64,000 nt of DNA from Arcicella aquatica (GTDB taxonomy: Bacteria > Bacteroidota > Bacteroidia > Cytophagales > Spirosomataceae): positions 20,252-84,251 of the forward strand of contig NZ_JAYFUL010000023.1 in assembly GCF_034928825.1 (NCBI RefSeq), given 5' to 3'. The stretch's first letter is position 1; the number at the start of each line of letters is the position of its first letter. The translations under genes and the position numbers were made by a program. Positions 1 to 8,451 of the stretch are shown here, piece after piece. A model generated the notes under the pieces. It saw nothing but the letters and a program-made list of their open reading frames with translations, ran no database searches and was not told the origin of the DNA.

Positions 1-113
1 ATTTTCTTACTCTCTCTACAACATTTCTATAAAAACTCATCTTTGGCAATAGGGGAAAACTTTATTTTGTCTGTCAATGTTCTGTAAATAACATTTAAAA
101 TTTTGCTTTAAAA

Positions 114-869
114 ATGAACAAATACCTCATCATACTACTATCTGCCTGTTTATTTACTTCATGTTCATCAGTAAATATCATGAAAATGCGTCCTATCGAA
201 CAAGAAAGTATTGTTGACGGAGGCAAAGAAATCGTCAAACAAGAAAATAATGGCGTAAAAATAGTAGCCTCTTATGACGGCCGCTATCAGAAATACATGG
301 TTTTTGATGTCGAACTATTTAATAATACAGACGAGCCCCTGACAATTTCACCAAAAGACTTTACTGCGCTGCCTCTTGATATAAATAAACAACAACTTGT
401 TTCAACCGACGGACAGTATACTTATAGCTACCAAGCCGTAGAACCAGAAGAAGAACTTGGGAAAGTGCGTGCGGAAATGAATTATGAGGAAACAAAAATC
501 AAAAGGGCTAAAACAGTCAATACCGTTTTATTTATTGGGGGAATTATAGCAATGATAGCAAGTTCTTCTAATAAAACTCCTGAAAGAGCTTGGCGATCTG
601 CTAATATTGGTGAAACGATGGTTCAGGTAGCACAAATTAAACGTATCGCAGACCACGAGCATTATTATTCACGAATGGACAAACTGAGTAATGAACAGCA
701 TACGTGGATAAACGAAAACTTTAAAGCTACTACGTTGGCACCGCATACTTCTATCAGAGGAGGAGTATTTCTGGAAGCAAACTCACAAGCAAAATTTGTT
801 CAGCTCAATTATACCTCTGACAAAACTAACCTTAGCTTTTTGTTTGAACAATGGTTTGAAAAACGGTAA
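114..869 (+). CDS. Lipoprotein of unknown function
   Basis: The 251-residue product starts with a short signal peptide ending in a lipobox (FTSC, Cys17), so it should be a lipid-anchored envelope protein. I do not recognise the mature domain. It is mostly polar, with one hydrophobic glycine-rich stretch at about residues 135-149 that could be a membrane-inserted hairpin. The N-terminal half of the mature part (about residues 45-85) reads like a beta-sandwich. It appears monocistronic: a strong terminator follows about 25 bp after the stop. The ATG start is the only one that gives a full signal peptide. Function unknown. Confidence 0.75.
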   Translation: MNKYLIILLSACLFTSCSSVNIMKMRPIEQESIVDGGKEIVKQENNGVKIVASYDGRYQKYMVFDVELFNNTDEPLTISPKDFTALPLDINKQQLVSTDGQYTYSYQAVEPEEELGKVRAEMNYEETKIKRAKTVNTVLFIGGIIAMIASSSNKTPERAWRSANIGETMVQVAQIKRIADHEHYYSRMDKLSNEQHTWINENFKATTLAPHTSIRGGVFLEANSQAKFVQLNYTSDKTNLSFLFEQWFEKR

Positions 870-894
870 AATAATACAAAAAACATCTTTTCAT

Positions 895-936
895 AAAGGT
901 TTATTGAAACAACTTAGCTTTCAATAAACCTTTTTT
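895..936 (+). terminator. Intrinsic terminator after the 114-869 lipoprotein gene
   Basis: Perfect 15-bp stem (895-909 with 919-933), 9-nt loop, and a run of T beginning inside the right arm. This is a classic rho-independent terminator. Confidence 0.85.
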
Positions 937-1062
937 GATTTTCAAGTAAGTGTATTTGCTTATTTTTTATCACCTTTGCAAACTTAAAATTGGAAACCAG
1001 ACAATTGTAACCTTAATAATTAATTGAATGGTTTTCAATCAACAATGAAACAATAATATTGC

Positions 1063-2277
1063 ATGGAAATCTTAAAAAGTAGTCGCCTTGATTCGCTACG
1101 CTACGATATTCGTGGGCCAGTTTACGAAAAAGCTCTTCAACTACAACGTGAAGGCTATAAAATCACTTCGTTGAATATTGGCAATCCGGCGGCATTTGGT
1201 TTTGAAACCCCTGAGGAAATTATTCATGACATTATCATGAATATTCGCAACGCACAAGGCTATGCCGATTCTCGAGGACTTTTCGCCGCCAGAAAGGCCG
1301 TTATGCAATATTATCAAAGTCGTGGTGTAAAAGGTATTGAAATCGAAGATGTATATATTGGTAATGGTGTAAGCGAGCTGATTAGTTTAGTGATGACTGC
1401 CCTGTTGAATCCGAATGATGAAATATTGATACCGTCACCTGATTATCCTCTTTGGACAACCTCTGTAGGGCTTGCTGGGGGTACTCCTGTGCATTATGTT
1501 TGTGATGAAGCGTCAGACTGGAATCCTGATTTAAAAGATATTGAATCCAAAATCACTAAAAAGACTCGTGGAATTGTTTTGATTAATCCGAACAATCCGA
1601 CTGGAGCTGTTTATGACAAAGAAATTGTCGAAGGAATTGTTCGATTGGCAGAAAAACATAAACTTATTGTTTTTGCTGATGAGATTTACGACAAAATCCT
1701 TTTTGATGGCACTATCCATCATTCTACTGCGGGGATGTCTGAAGATACTTTGATTGTAACAATGGGCGGAATGTCTAAAAATTACCGTGCTGCGGGTTTC
1801 CGTGGAGGTTGGATGATTCTGACAGGGGCAAAACATAAGGCAAAATCGTATGTGGAAGGGCTTACCTTCTTGGCTTCTATGCGTTTGTGTGCCAATGTGA
1901 TTACGCAATATGGTATTCAAACTGCTTTAGGAGGCTATCAATCTATTAATGATTTGGTGATTCCTACAGGGAGGTTATACAAGCAAATGAATTTGGCACA
2001 TGAAAAACTAGTATCCATTCCAGGCATTAGTTGTGTGCGTCCGAAGGGAGCCATGTATTTGTTTCCTAAAATAGATTTGAAACAATTCGATTTCAAAAAT
2101 GATGGCGATTTCGTATTGAGTTTGTTAGAAGACCAACGCATTTTGGTAGTAGGTGGACGTGGTTTTAACTTTAAAGAACCTGACCATTTCCGCATTGTCT
2201 TTTTACCTCATTTGGAACAACTTGAAATAGCGATGAACAAAATTGCACTTCATTTTGAAAATCACCGTAAAAAGTAA
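1063..2277 (+). CDS. alaA: Alanine transaminase (AlaA-type class I/II aminotransferase)
   Basis: A 404-residue PLP-dependent aminotransferase of fold type I. It matches the E. coli AlaA type from end to end: the N-terminal YDIRGPV motif, LNIGNPA, AQGYADSRGL, NPNNPTGAVY, ADEIYDKILFD, and the PLP lysine at Lys239 in GGMSKNYR, followed by AGFRGGWM. The expected reaction is glutamate/pyruvate transamination giving alanine and 2-oxoglutarate in the cytoplasm. Length agrees with the family (about 405). It is transcribed alone, with a terminator 50 bp downstream. Close paralogues also use valine or aspartate, so exact substrate preference is inferred. Confidence 0.9.
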   Translation: MEILKSSRLDSLRYDIRGPVYEKALQLQREGYKITSLNIGNPAAFGFETPEEIIHDIIMNIRNAQGYADSRGLFAARKAVMQYYQSRGVKGIEIEDVYIGNGVSELISLVMTALLNPNDEILIPSPDYPLWTTSVGLAGGTPVHYVCDEASDWNPDLKDIESKITKKTRGIVLINPNNPTGAVYDKEIVEGIVRLAEKHKLIVFADEIYDKILFDGTIHHSTAGMSEDTLIVTMGGMSKNYRAAGFRGGWMILTGAKHKAKSYVEGLTFLASMRLCANVITQYGIQTALGGYQSINDLVIPTGRLYKQMNLAHEKLVSIPGISCVRPKGAMYLFPKIDLKQFDFKNDGDFVLSLLEDQRILVVGGRGFNFKEPDHFRIVFLPHLEQLEIAMNKIALHFENHRKK

Positions 2278-2328
2278 TGATGTAGAAGTAGATTCCCAAC
2301 AATTTTTGACATAATTTGTTATCTTCGT

Positions 2329-2365
2329 AAAGAGGTTAGGTGCTTCAAACATCTAGCCTCTTTTT
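2329..2365 (+). terminator. Terminator between alaA and the queuosine-precursor transporter
   Basis: A 14-bp stem (2329-2342 with 2350-2363, two G-U pairs), a 7-nt loop and a T run. It lies upstream of a preQ1/Q transporter gene, but the long uninterrupted stem does not fit the preQ1-I riboswitch consensus, so I call it a terminator only. Confidence 0.75.
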
Positions 2366-2411
2366 GCATTAAAGGCTTTCAATATTAAAAAAAATATTCA
2401 TTCGTATCAAA

Positions 2412-3191
2412 ATGAACTCTAAAACACCCGTCCTTAGCTCTAAGAGAAACAAACTATTTATTTTCCTTTTTGGTATCTTCTTGACCAATGCTATCGTAGC
2501 AGAAATTATAGGGGTAAAAATATTTTCAGTAGAAGCTACTTTTGGTTTTCAACCACTTCATTTACAAACCTTTTTGGGCACATGGGATATTAATCAAACA
2601 GCGGGCGCATTAAACTGGCCTTTTGTTTTTATTACTTCTGATATTATCAATGAATATTTCGGGAAAAGAGGCGTAAAGCGTGTATCATATCTGGCTGCTG
2701 GTTTTATAGCCTATAGTTTCATTATCATTTATGGAGCTACGCTGCTCTCTCCTGCTCCTTTTTGGCTTGATGTCAATAAAGGCAACGATAATTTTAATAT
2801 TGATTATGCCTTTGGGAAAATTTTCAGACAAGGGCTAGGAATTATTACTGGCTCGCTGACGGCATTTTTGATTAGTCAATTGTTAGATGCTTATATTTTC
2901 CATGCGATTAGAAAAGTAACGGATGGCAAAAAAATCTGGCTCCGTGCTACAGGCTCAACGCTGGTATCTCAATTGATTGATAGTTTTGTAGTAATCGGTA
3001 TCGCTTTTGTATTGTTTGGGAACTGGACTATAGAACAATGGCTTTCTACTTCTTTAAATACCTATTTGTATAAATTCATTGTGGCTATTTTATTAACCCC
3101 ATTGATTTATCTAGCGCATACTTTAATTGATAAATACTTGGGAGATGATTTAACGGATAGATTACAAGACCAAGCAGCACATCAGGAATAG
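2412..3191 (+). CDS. yhhQ: Queuosine precursor transporter (YhhQ/DUF165 family)
   Basis: A 259-residue polytopic inner-membrane protein with about six hydrophobic segments. Family hallmarks are the early FLTNAIVAEIIGVKIF segment, the WPFVFITSDIINEYFG motif (an acidic pair in a membrane segment), and the late SQLIDSFVVIGIAF and YLYKFIVAILLTPLIY segments. YhhQ proteins import queuine or preQ0/preQ1 used to make queuosine in tRNA. The protein carries a Bacteroidota-style insertion between the first two segments. It is probably a single-gene unit, preceded by a terminator and followed by a repeat-filled spacer. No other queuosine gene is nearby. Confidence 0.85.
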   Translation: MNSKTPVLSSKRNKLFIFLFGIFLTNAIVAEIIGVKIFSVEATFGFQPLHLQTFLGTWDINQTAGALNWPFVFITSDIINEYFGKRGVKRVSYLAAGFIAYSFIIIYGATLLSPAPFWLDVNKGNDNFNIDYAFGKIFRQGLGIITGSLTAFLISQLLDAYIFHAIRKVTDGKKIWLRATGSTLVSQLIDSFVVIGIAFVLFGNWTIEQWLSTSLNTYLYKFIVAILLTPLIYLAHTLIDKYLGDDLTDRLQDQAAHQE

Positions 3192-3197
3192 CTTTAC

Positions 3198-3433
3198 TTG
3201 AAGACTTTAGGACTAGAAGACTGTAGGACTAAAGGATATTGGATAAATACAGGACTAAATGATATTTAAGCGATATAGCAATCTCCTTTAGTCCAATATT
3301 TAATAAATTAACATCTAATATTTATAGTTCTATATCTTTTAGTTGAATGCCAACATCTTCAAGTCTTAAAGTCCATAATCCTAAAGTCTAGCATCTAGCG
3401 TCTAATACCTAAAGTCTTATGTCTTCAAGTCTT
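3198..3433. repeat. Degenerate word-repeat element, long imperfect inverted repeat
   Basis: The spacer between two convergent genes is made of degenerate 8-12 nt words. The left part repeats forms of GACTTTAGGACT; the right part repeats the reverse complement (AGTCCTAAAGTC, TCTAGCGTC). The halves can fold into a long imperfect hairpin. The same words and the same left/right order recur at 12760-13088. Its position between converging genes would suit a bidirectional terminator. No coding potential seen. Confidence 0.7.
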
Positions 3434-3437
3434 ACAT

Positions 3438-4166
3438 CTATAAATAAAGCTGCACCATTTTTCTCCAATATTTTGCTTTATGTGCTTCCTCATCCCATAT
3501 ATACAATTTGTTCACAATTCCTTTTCTCCACAAAATATCGCTGAAGTATTTGTTGTTTTCAAGAAAGGCATCATCTTGACCAATGGCTAAAATAAACTCC
3601 ATTCGTCTCAATTCAGTGAGTATTTTTTCATCATTCAGATTCGGAATAAATTGAACAGGATTGTTGTAGTAAATATTTTCGTCGTGATAGCCATCAAATA
3701 AATCTTTGAAAACTCCCACCTGCCATGTAAGGTCAAAACGGCCACTCATTCCAACAACCCTTGTAAAAAACTGAGGGTATTTTGTCGCCACATTCATGGC
3801 ATGATAAGCCCCTAAACTACAGCCTGCCGAAATCATGGTCATGTCTGGATTGAGTTCCCGTGTAAAAGGTAATACTTCCTTAATGATGTAGTCTTCGTAT
3901 TGCATGTGCCTTTGAATACGATAACTCGGCGAACTTTCTGAACTATAAAGACTTTCAGCATCTACACTATCTACACAAAAGATTTGTAAATAACCTGCTT
4001 CAATTTTATCCTTAATAGCATCAATCACACGCCAATCTTCATAATCATAAAAACGAGCACCCCGTGTTGGAAAAAACAAAACCCTTGCCCCTGCATGACC
4101 AAAGACTAGCATTTCCATATCTTTTTGTAAATAATTACTAAACCATTTATGATATTGTCTTTTCAT
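3438..4166 (-). CDS. Esterase-family alpha/beta hydrolase
   Basis: A 242-residue protein of the putative esterase (esterase D-like) family without a signal peptide. The nucleophile elbow is GCSLG with Ser117, set in MISAGCSLGAYHAM. A likely acid is in the IGQDDAF segment near residue 196, and a C-terminal histidine (EEAHKAKYW) completes a Ser-Asp-His triad. The N-terminal HAGARVLFFPTRGARFYDYED region is typical of cytoplasmic esterase-like proteins in Bacteroidota. Substrate unknown. An SGNH hydrolase gene lies about 110 bp upstream on the same strand, so the two may be co-transcribed. Confidence 0.8.
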   Translation of the reverse strand: MKRQYHKWFSNYLQKDMEMLVFGHAGARVLFFPTRGARFYDYEDWRVIDAIKDKIEAGYLQIFCVDSVDAESLYSSESSPSYRIQRHMQYEDYIIKEVLPFTRELNPDMTMISAGCSLGAYHAMNVATKYPQFFTRVVGMSGRFDLTWQVGVFKDLFDGYHDENIYYNNPVQFIPNLNDEKILTELRRMEFILAIGQDDAFLENNKYFSDILWRKGIVNKLYIWDEEAHKAKYWRKMVQLYL

Positions 4167-4277
4167 TATTTTCTAAAATTTAGGTTTAGAAATTATATTT
4201 GATTCAGAAGGATTATATGATAATATATTGATAGTCATAAGGAATAAATGATGTGATGGTCAGAATTCATTATTTTC

Positions 4278-4883
4278 TTATTGTAAAACAAGCGCTGAAA
4301 GATGTTCAACTAGCTTATCTCTGAGGATATCATGCCCCATCTTATTGAAATGTAATCCATCTGACTGAAAGAATTTTGAATCAGGGCGATGATCATCATC
4401 CAAATATTGGTCGTAAATATCTATGTAGTAAAGCTGGTCTCCTCGTTTTTTGATTTCTTTCTCAATAATCATATTGGTATATTTTACCTGATCATTCAAA
4501 TACCAACGTTGTGGGCTAGGCTTAATCGATACATACGTGCAATCAATCGTTCCATAACGTTTTTGAATGACATCAAATAATTGAAAAAGAAAAAGATATA
4601 TTTCTTCAGGATGGCGATTATTACTTAAATCATTATCACCAGCATAAATAATAACAGAATTAATTTCATTAAATTCAGCAAAGATTCTCTCAAAATACCA
4701 AGCACATGCAGCCAATGTTGACCCCCCGAAACCTAAATTAACAGGAGAAAAATCTTTGAAATCTTCATATAAACTTTCCCATAGCGTAATCGTTGAGCTT
4801 CCATAAAAAGCCGTTTTAGGTTGATATGGTAATTTCGAACGCTCCTGCTCTAATCTTTTTACTTCGTCTTCGTACCAAAACAT
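4278..4883 (-). CDS. SGNH/GDSL-type hydrolase
   Basis: A 201-residue cytoplasmic SGNH-fold hydrolase. The blocks are visible in order: block I as FYGSSTITLW (nucleophile Ser30; the usual GDS reads GSS), block II around GFGGS (51-55), block III as AGDNDL with Asn84, and block V as SDGLHFN with Asp and His near residues 175-178. These hydrolases act on esters of lipids, sugars or acetyl groups; the substrate cannot be read from sequence. It probably forms a unit with the downstream esterase. The replacement of Asp by Ser in block I is common in this subfamily. Confidence 0.85.
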   Translation of the reverse strand: MFWYEDEVKRLEQERSKLPYQPKTAFYGSSTITLWESLYEDFKDFSPVNLGFGGSTLAACAWYFERIFAEFNEINSVIIYAGDNDLSNNRHPEEIYLFLFQLFDVIQKRYGTIDCTYVSIKPSPQRWYLNDQVKYTNMIIEKEIKKRGDQLYYIDIYDQYLDDDHRPDSKFFQSDGLHFNKMGHDILRDKLVEHLSALVLQ

Positions 4884-5053
4884 AGCCTTAAAGTTTATAT
4901 AAATGCAAAAAAAACAAAAATGATTTTTTTCGTGGTTAGTAAATAATTAATAAATCGTTACCTATTCTATCATCCTTTAAATTTAAATAAAATATTGAAA
5001 ATCAACCGATTAAACTACATAAATTCATAAAAAAACCTCTGATTTTAATATTT

Positions 5054-5791
5054 CTATCGTCTAAGATTATCACAAATAACGGCGGTTGCTATTCCTGCAT
5101 TCAAAGACTCCGCTCCCCCAAAGCGTGGAATGGTGATTTTATCAGTTACCAAGCGTTCTACTTCAGCCGAAATACCATTAGCTTCGTTGCCAATAATAAT
5201 ATAACCAGCCTCCGCAAATTGTATTGTATGAACGTTAGCCGAATTCAAAAAAGTACCATATACCTTCAGGGAGGTATTACTCAGATAACTTACCAAATCG
5301 GTATAATAAATACCTACTCTTGTAAATGAACCCATCGTTGAGGATATTACCTTAGGACCATAAAAATCAACCGTTTCTTTAGAGCAAACAATCTTTGTGA
5401 TACCATACCAATCAGCCACACGGACAATCGTTCCGAGATTACCGGGGTCTCGGATATCATCCAAGATTAATACATATTCATTTGCTTGGGCAAATAATTC
5501 TTGATTCCCCTTCGTTTTGACAGTAGCCAAGGCGGCATTGTTGGAGCTGAACGAACCTACTCGCTCTAATTCGGCCTGACTAACAATTTCTGCCCGAAGT
5601 GGTTGTTTCTCTAAAAGGCTTTCGTTTTCTTTGTAGAAATCATCGGTAACAAAAAGTGATTCTACTTCAAAATCAGATTGAATAAGTTCGAGTACGCTTT
5701 TTGCTCCTTCTACAATAAAAGATTGATGCTCTTGTCTAAACTTTTTTTGTTGCAGAGAATTAATGTATTTAATTTGATTTTTTGATAGCAT
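5054..5791 (-). CDS. TrmH/SpoU-family RNA 2'-O-methyltransferase
   Basis: A 245-residue SPOUT methyltransferase. The N-terminal part (about 1-95) is the RNA-binding substrate domain (FIVEGAKSVLEL). The C-terminal knot carries LDDIRDPGNLGTIVR, IIIGNEANGIS and IPRFGGAESLNAGIATAV, the three SpoU motifs. It should methylate a ribose 2'-OH in tRNA or 23S rRNA using SAM; RlmB-like proteins look like this, but the exact target cannot be told. It is divergent from tamL, with only about 50 bp between the likely starts. Confidence 0.88.
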   Translation of the reverse strand: MLSKNQIKYINSLQQKKFRQEHQSFIVEGAKSVLELIQSDFEVESLFVTDDFYKENESLLEKQPLRAEIVSQAELERVGSFSSNNAALATVKTKGNQELFAQANEYVLILDDIRDPGNLGTIVRVADWYGITKIVCSKETVDFYGPKVISSTMGSFTRVGIYYTDLVSYLSNTSLKVYGTFLNSANVHTIQFAEAGYIIIGNEANGISAEVERLVTDKITIPRFGGAESLNAGIATAVICDNLRR

Positions 5792-5841
5792 CAGTCTAAA
5801 AATTATTGATTATTTATAAAATCTATTTATCGTTATTATCC

Positions 5842-8307
5842 TTGAAAAAAACGCTTTTCCATATCTCATTATTTTCGTTAATCATCTATTTATCAGGATG
5901 TTCACCCAAAGGTACTTTTACCGAACCTTTGTTGTATTCACAGACTTTTAAAGGAAACAAAATTGTTACTACCGAAAAACTAGAAGCTTTACTCCCACAA
6001 AGACCTAACAAAAGAATCCTTAAAACTCCCCTTACCCTTGGTCTGTATTTTCATCAACTTTTTGCTCAAAATTACCCTAAACAGAAGATAAAATGGCAAA
6101 ACGAACTGACAAAGTTAAACGAGGAATTCGACCGTGAGGCAAATAAGATAGATAATAATTCTGTAGAGTTTTTGCAATTATCAAAAAAGAAGGAAAGTAA
6201 AGCACAAAAACTAACTAAAAAAATCAACGAAGGAAACTGGGGTATGCGTACTTTTGGCGAGCCTCCTTCTTATTTTTATGAAGAAGACGCCAAAAAAAAT
6301 GTAGAAAAAGTAAAAACTTATTACAAAAACCACGGTTTTTTCAACTATTCGGTGAGTTATAAGGCTGATAGTCTTTTTTTTAAGAAAAGAAGTATTGCGG
6401 TTACTTATCTGGTAAACGAAGGAAACTATTATCCTTTTTATAAAACAGATTCGTTGATTACACCCGACAAAGCGATTTATGCTATTTTGAAGGAAAATCA
6501 AAAACAAAGTCTGTTGAAAAATGGGAATCGCCTTGAAGTAGAAACCTATAACGCTGAAAAAGCCAGAATAGAGGAATTGTTAAAAAATAATGGATATTAC
6601 CATTTCACAAAAGATAATATAAGCATTAGAATCAATGATTTGGATACGGCCATTACCAAAGGAATAGCGGCTATTACGTTTATTCCAAATCCTGACCGAC
6701 CTCCTCAAAATCTGAATTATAATAAATCTTATCTCTTAAATAAAGTTACTTTTATTTCAGATGGTACGTCTCCGAATATTCCCAATTCAAAAGTCGATAC
6801 CGTCGTTTTTAATAATATCAAGTATCTGTTTGTAAATAAAAGATTCTCTGAAAAACTTTTAGATACCAAAATAGACATTCGCCCGAATGAACACTACAGT
6901 CTTCAAAAGGTATTATTGACTCAGAAGAAATTATATGGACTCGACCAATTTCAGTTTACCAGAGTAAACTTTGATACAACAAAAGGCGTATTGGACGCCA
7001 CCATTTATGCCAAACCATTGGATAAATACCAGTTTACGGCAGAAACGGGCGGAAGTATCTATAAGCTGGTGTTAGGCCCATTCTTTAATACATCATTCAA
7101 ACTAAGGAATCTTAGAGGAAGTGCGAGTTCATTAGAAACCAACTTTCGTTTCGGATTTGAGGCGCAAGCTGGTTTTATTCGTCCTGATATTGTAAGTAGA
7201 AATCTGGAATTAGGGTTTAACTCATCCATTATTATTCCTAAAATTTTAGCCCCTAATTTTATAGCTCAACGTTTGAATGACTATACGCCACAAACTCGTT
7301 TAGGGGGTGGTGTAGAGTTTGTAGGAAGGCAAGAATACAACCGACTAAATTTCAAAATCAACGAAACGTATTTATGGCGACCTTCGCCTAATAAGTTTTG
7401 GCAGGTTTCGCTGATTGACTTAAACTTACTCTCTACTTCGTATCCGAATAATCAGCAGGCTCGGGATTTTAAAAACTTTTTGGATAGCCTTCAACGATAT
7501 GCAGGAAACAATTTAGGACGAAGCTTTAACAAATCTTTTGTATCGAGTATCAGTGCTTCTTATACTTATACCGATAATCCTTATGGCCAAATTACCAAAG
7601 GTAATTACCTAAGACTATTGTTAGAGTCTGGTGGAACTACACTTAATTTTTTCCCAAAGGGCAAAATAGGTTTTGTTTCTGATATTTTTGGAGATAGTTT
7701 GCAGTTTTACAGGTTCTTGAAAATCAACGTCGATTATCGTAAATACTTCACCCTTAATCCTACAGGAAACGCTATTTTCGTTTATAAAATCAACACGGGG
7801 CTAGCCTATGCTTATGGTACTGAAAGGGGACTTCCTTATGAAAAAAACTTTTTTGTGGGTGGACCAAACAGCTTGCGTGCTTGGAAACCTAGAGGTTTAG
7901 GGCCAGGGTCGGCACAGGGGAATTTTGATCAGCCTGGCAGTATTTTGTTAGAAGCCAGTGCTGAATATCGCTTTAAAATTTTAAGATTTTATGGCGATTA
8001 CAATATCAATGGAGCTTTTTTTGTGGATGCGGGTAACGTTTGGCGCTTTAAAGGGCAAAATACCGAAGGGGTTTCAGGAAGTGATTTTCAGTTTAATAGA
8101 TTTTACAAAGAAATTGCAGTAGGTACAGGTTTTGGTATCCGTGTGGATTTATCATTTTTTGTATTACGCCTAGACTGGGCGGTAAGAATGCTGGATCCAT
8201 CTTTACCAGAAAACAATCGTTGGGTTTTGTTTAAACCAAGCGAAAAATTGCCTTCAACGTATCGAAATCCGTTGGTTTTAAACTTTGGAATTGGTTATCC
8301 TTTTTAA
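5842..8307 (+). CDS. tamL: TamL-type lipidated Omp85 outer-membrane assembly protein
   Basis: An Omp85 superfamily protein of about 821 residues: N-terminal POTRA-like region, then a C-terminal 16-strand barrel ending in a typical GIGYPF. The frame is open from a TTG at 5806, but a TTG at 5842 gives a far better lipoprotein signal (KKTLFHISLFSLIIYLSGC), so I place the start there. The lipobox cysteine is a mark of TamL, the Bacteroidota counterpart of TamA. The loop-6 motif reads GGPNSLRAW rather than VRGY/F. Proteobacterial TamA works with TamB in envelope assembly; no tamB is in this window. BamA is less likely because of the lipobox. Confidence 0.82.
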   Translation: MKKTLFHISLFSLIIYLSGCSPKGTFTEPLLYSQTFKGNKIVTTEKLEALLPQRPNKRILKTPLTLGLYFHQLFAQNYPKQKIKWQNELTKLNEEFDREANKIDNNSVEFLQLSKKKESKAQKLTKKINEGNWGMRTFGEPPSYFYEEDAKKNVEKVKTYYKNHGFFNYSVSYKADSLFFKKRSIAVTYLVNEGNYYPFYKTDSLITPDKAIYAILKENQKQSLLKNGNRLEVETYNAEKARIEELLKNNGYYHFTKDNISIRINDLDTAITKGIAAITFIPNPDRPPQNLNYNKSYLLNKVTFISDGTSPNIPNSKVDTVVFNNIKYLFVNKRFSEKLLDTKIDIRPNEHYSLQKVLLTQKKLYGLDQFQFTRVNFDTTKGVLDATIYAKPLDKYQFTAETGGSIYKLVLGPFFNTSFKLRNLRGSASSLETNFRFGFEAQAGFIRPDIVSRNLELGFNSSIIIPKILAPNFIAQRLNDYTPQTRLGGGVEFVGRQEYNRLNFKINETYLWRPSPNKFWQVSLIDLNLLSTSYPNNQQARDFKNFLDSLQRYAGNNLGRSFNKSFVSSISASYTYTDNPYGQITKGNYLRLLLESGGTTLNFFPKGKIGFVSDIFGDSLQFYRFLKINVDYRKYFTLNPTGNAIFVYKINTGLAYAYGTERGLPYEKNFFVGGPNSLRAWKPRGLGPGSAQGNFDQPGSILLEASAEYRFKILRFYGDYNINGAFFVDAGNVWRFKGQNTEGVSGSDFQFNRFYKEIAVGTGFGIRVDLSFFVLRLDWAVRMLDPSLPENNRWVLFKPSEKLPSTYRNPLVLNFGIGYPF

Positions 8308-8320
8308 TTACAACAATTTA

Positions 8321-8362
8321 CTGACATTCTGTCAGACATAACAATATTTCTTCGTAATTTTG
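8321..8362 (+). promoter_or_regulatory. Candidate miaB operon promoter with inverted-repeat operator
   Basis: A perfect inverted repeat CTGACA-TTC-TGTCAG (8321-8335) lies about 20 nt upstream of TAATTTTG (8355-8362), an exact match to the Bacteroidota -7 element TAnnTTTG. A TTTG -33 box is not evident; the inverted repeat sits near that position, as an operator might. Related CTGACA/CAGACA words occur upstream of groES. Confidence 0.4.
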
Positions 8363-8451
8363 CCCTTCATCACAGATTGTGATTCCATTAGTCCAAAAAT
8401 AATATTCACGTTTGCTCAATCATTTTTAGCAAAGCTTGTGAACAAAAAGAT

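Noticed and set aside
2280..2411. preQ1 riboswitch before the queuosine-precursor transporter
   Set aside because: The hairpin has a long continuous stem of 14 bp and a T run; the short 5-bp stem, loop and A-rich tail of preQ1-I are missing. It is a terminator of alaA.
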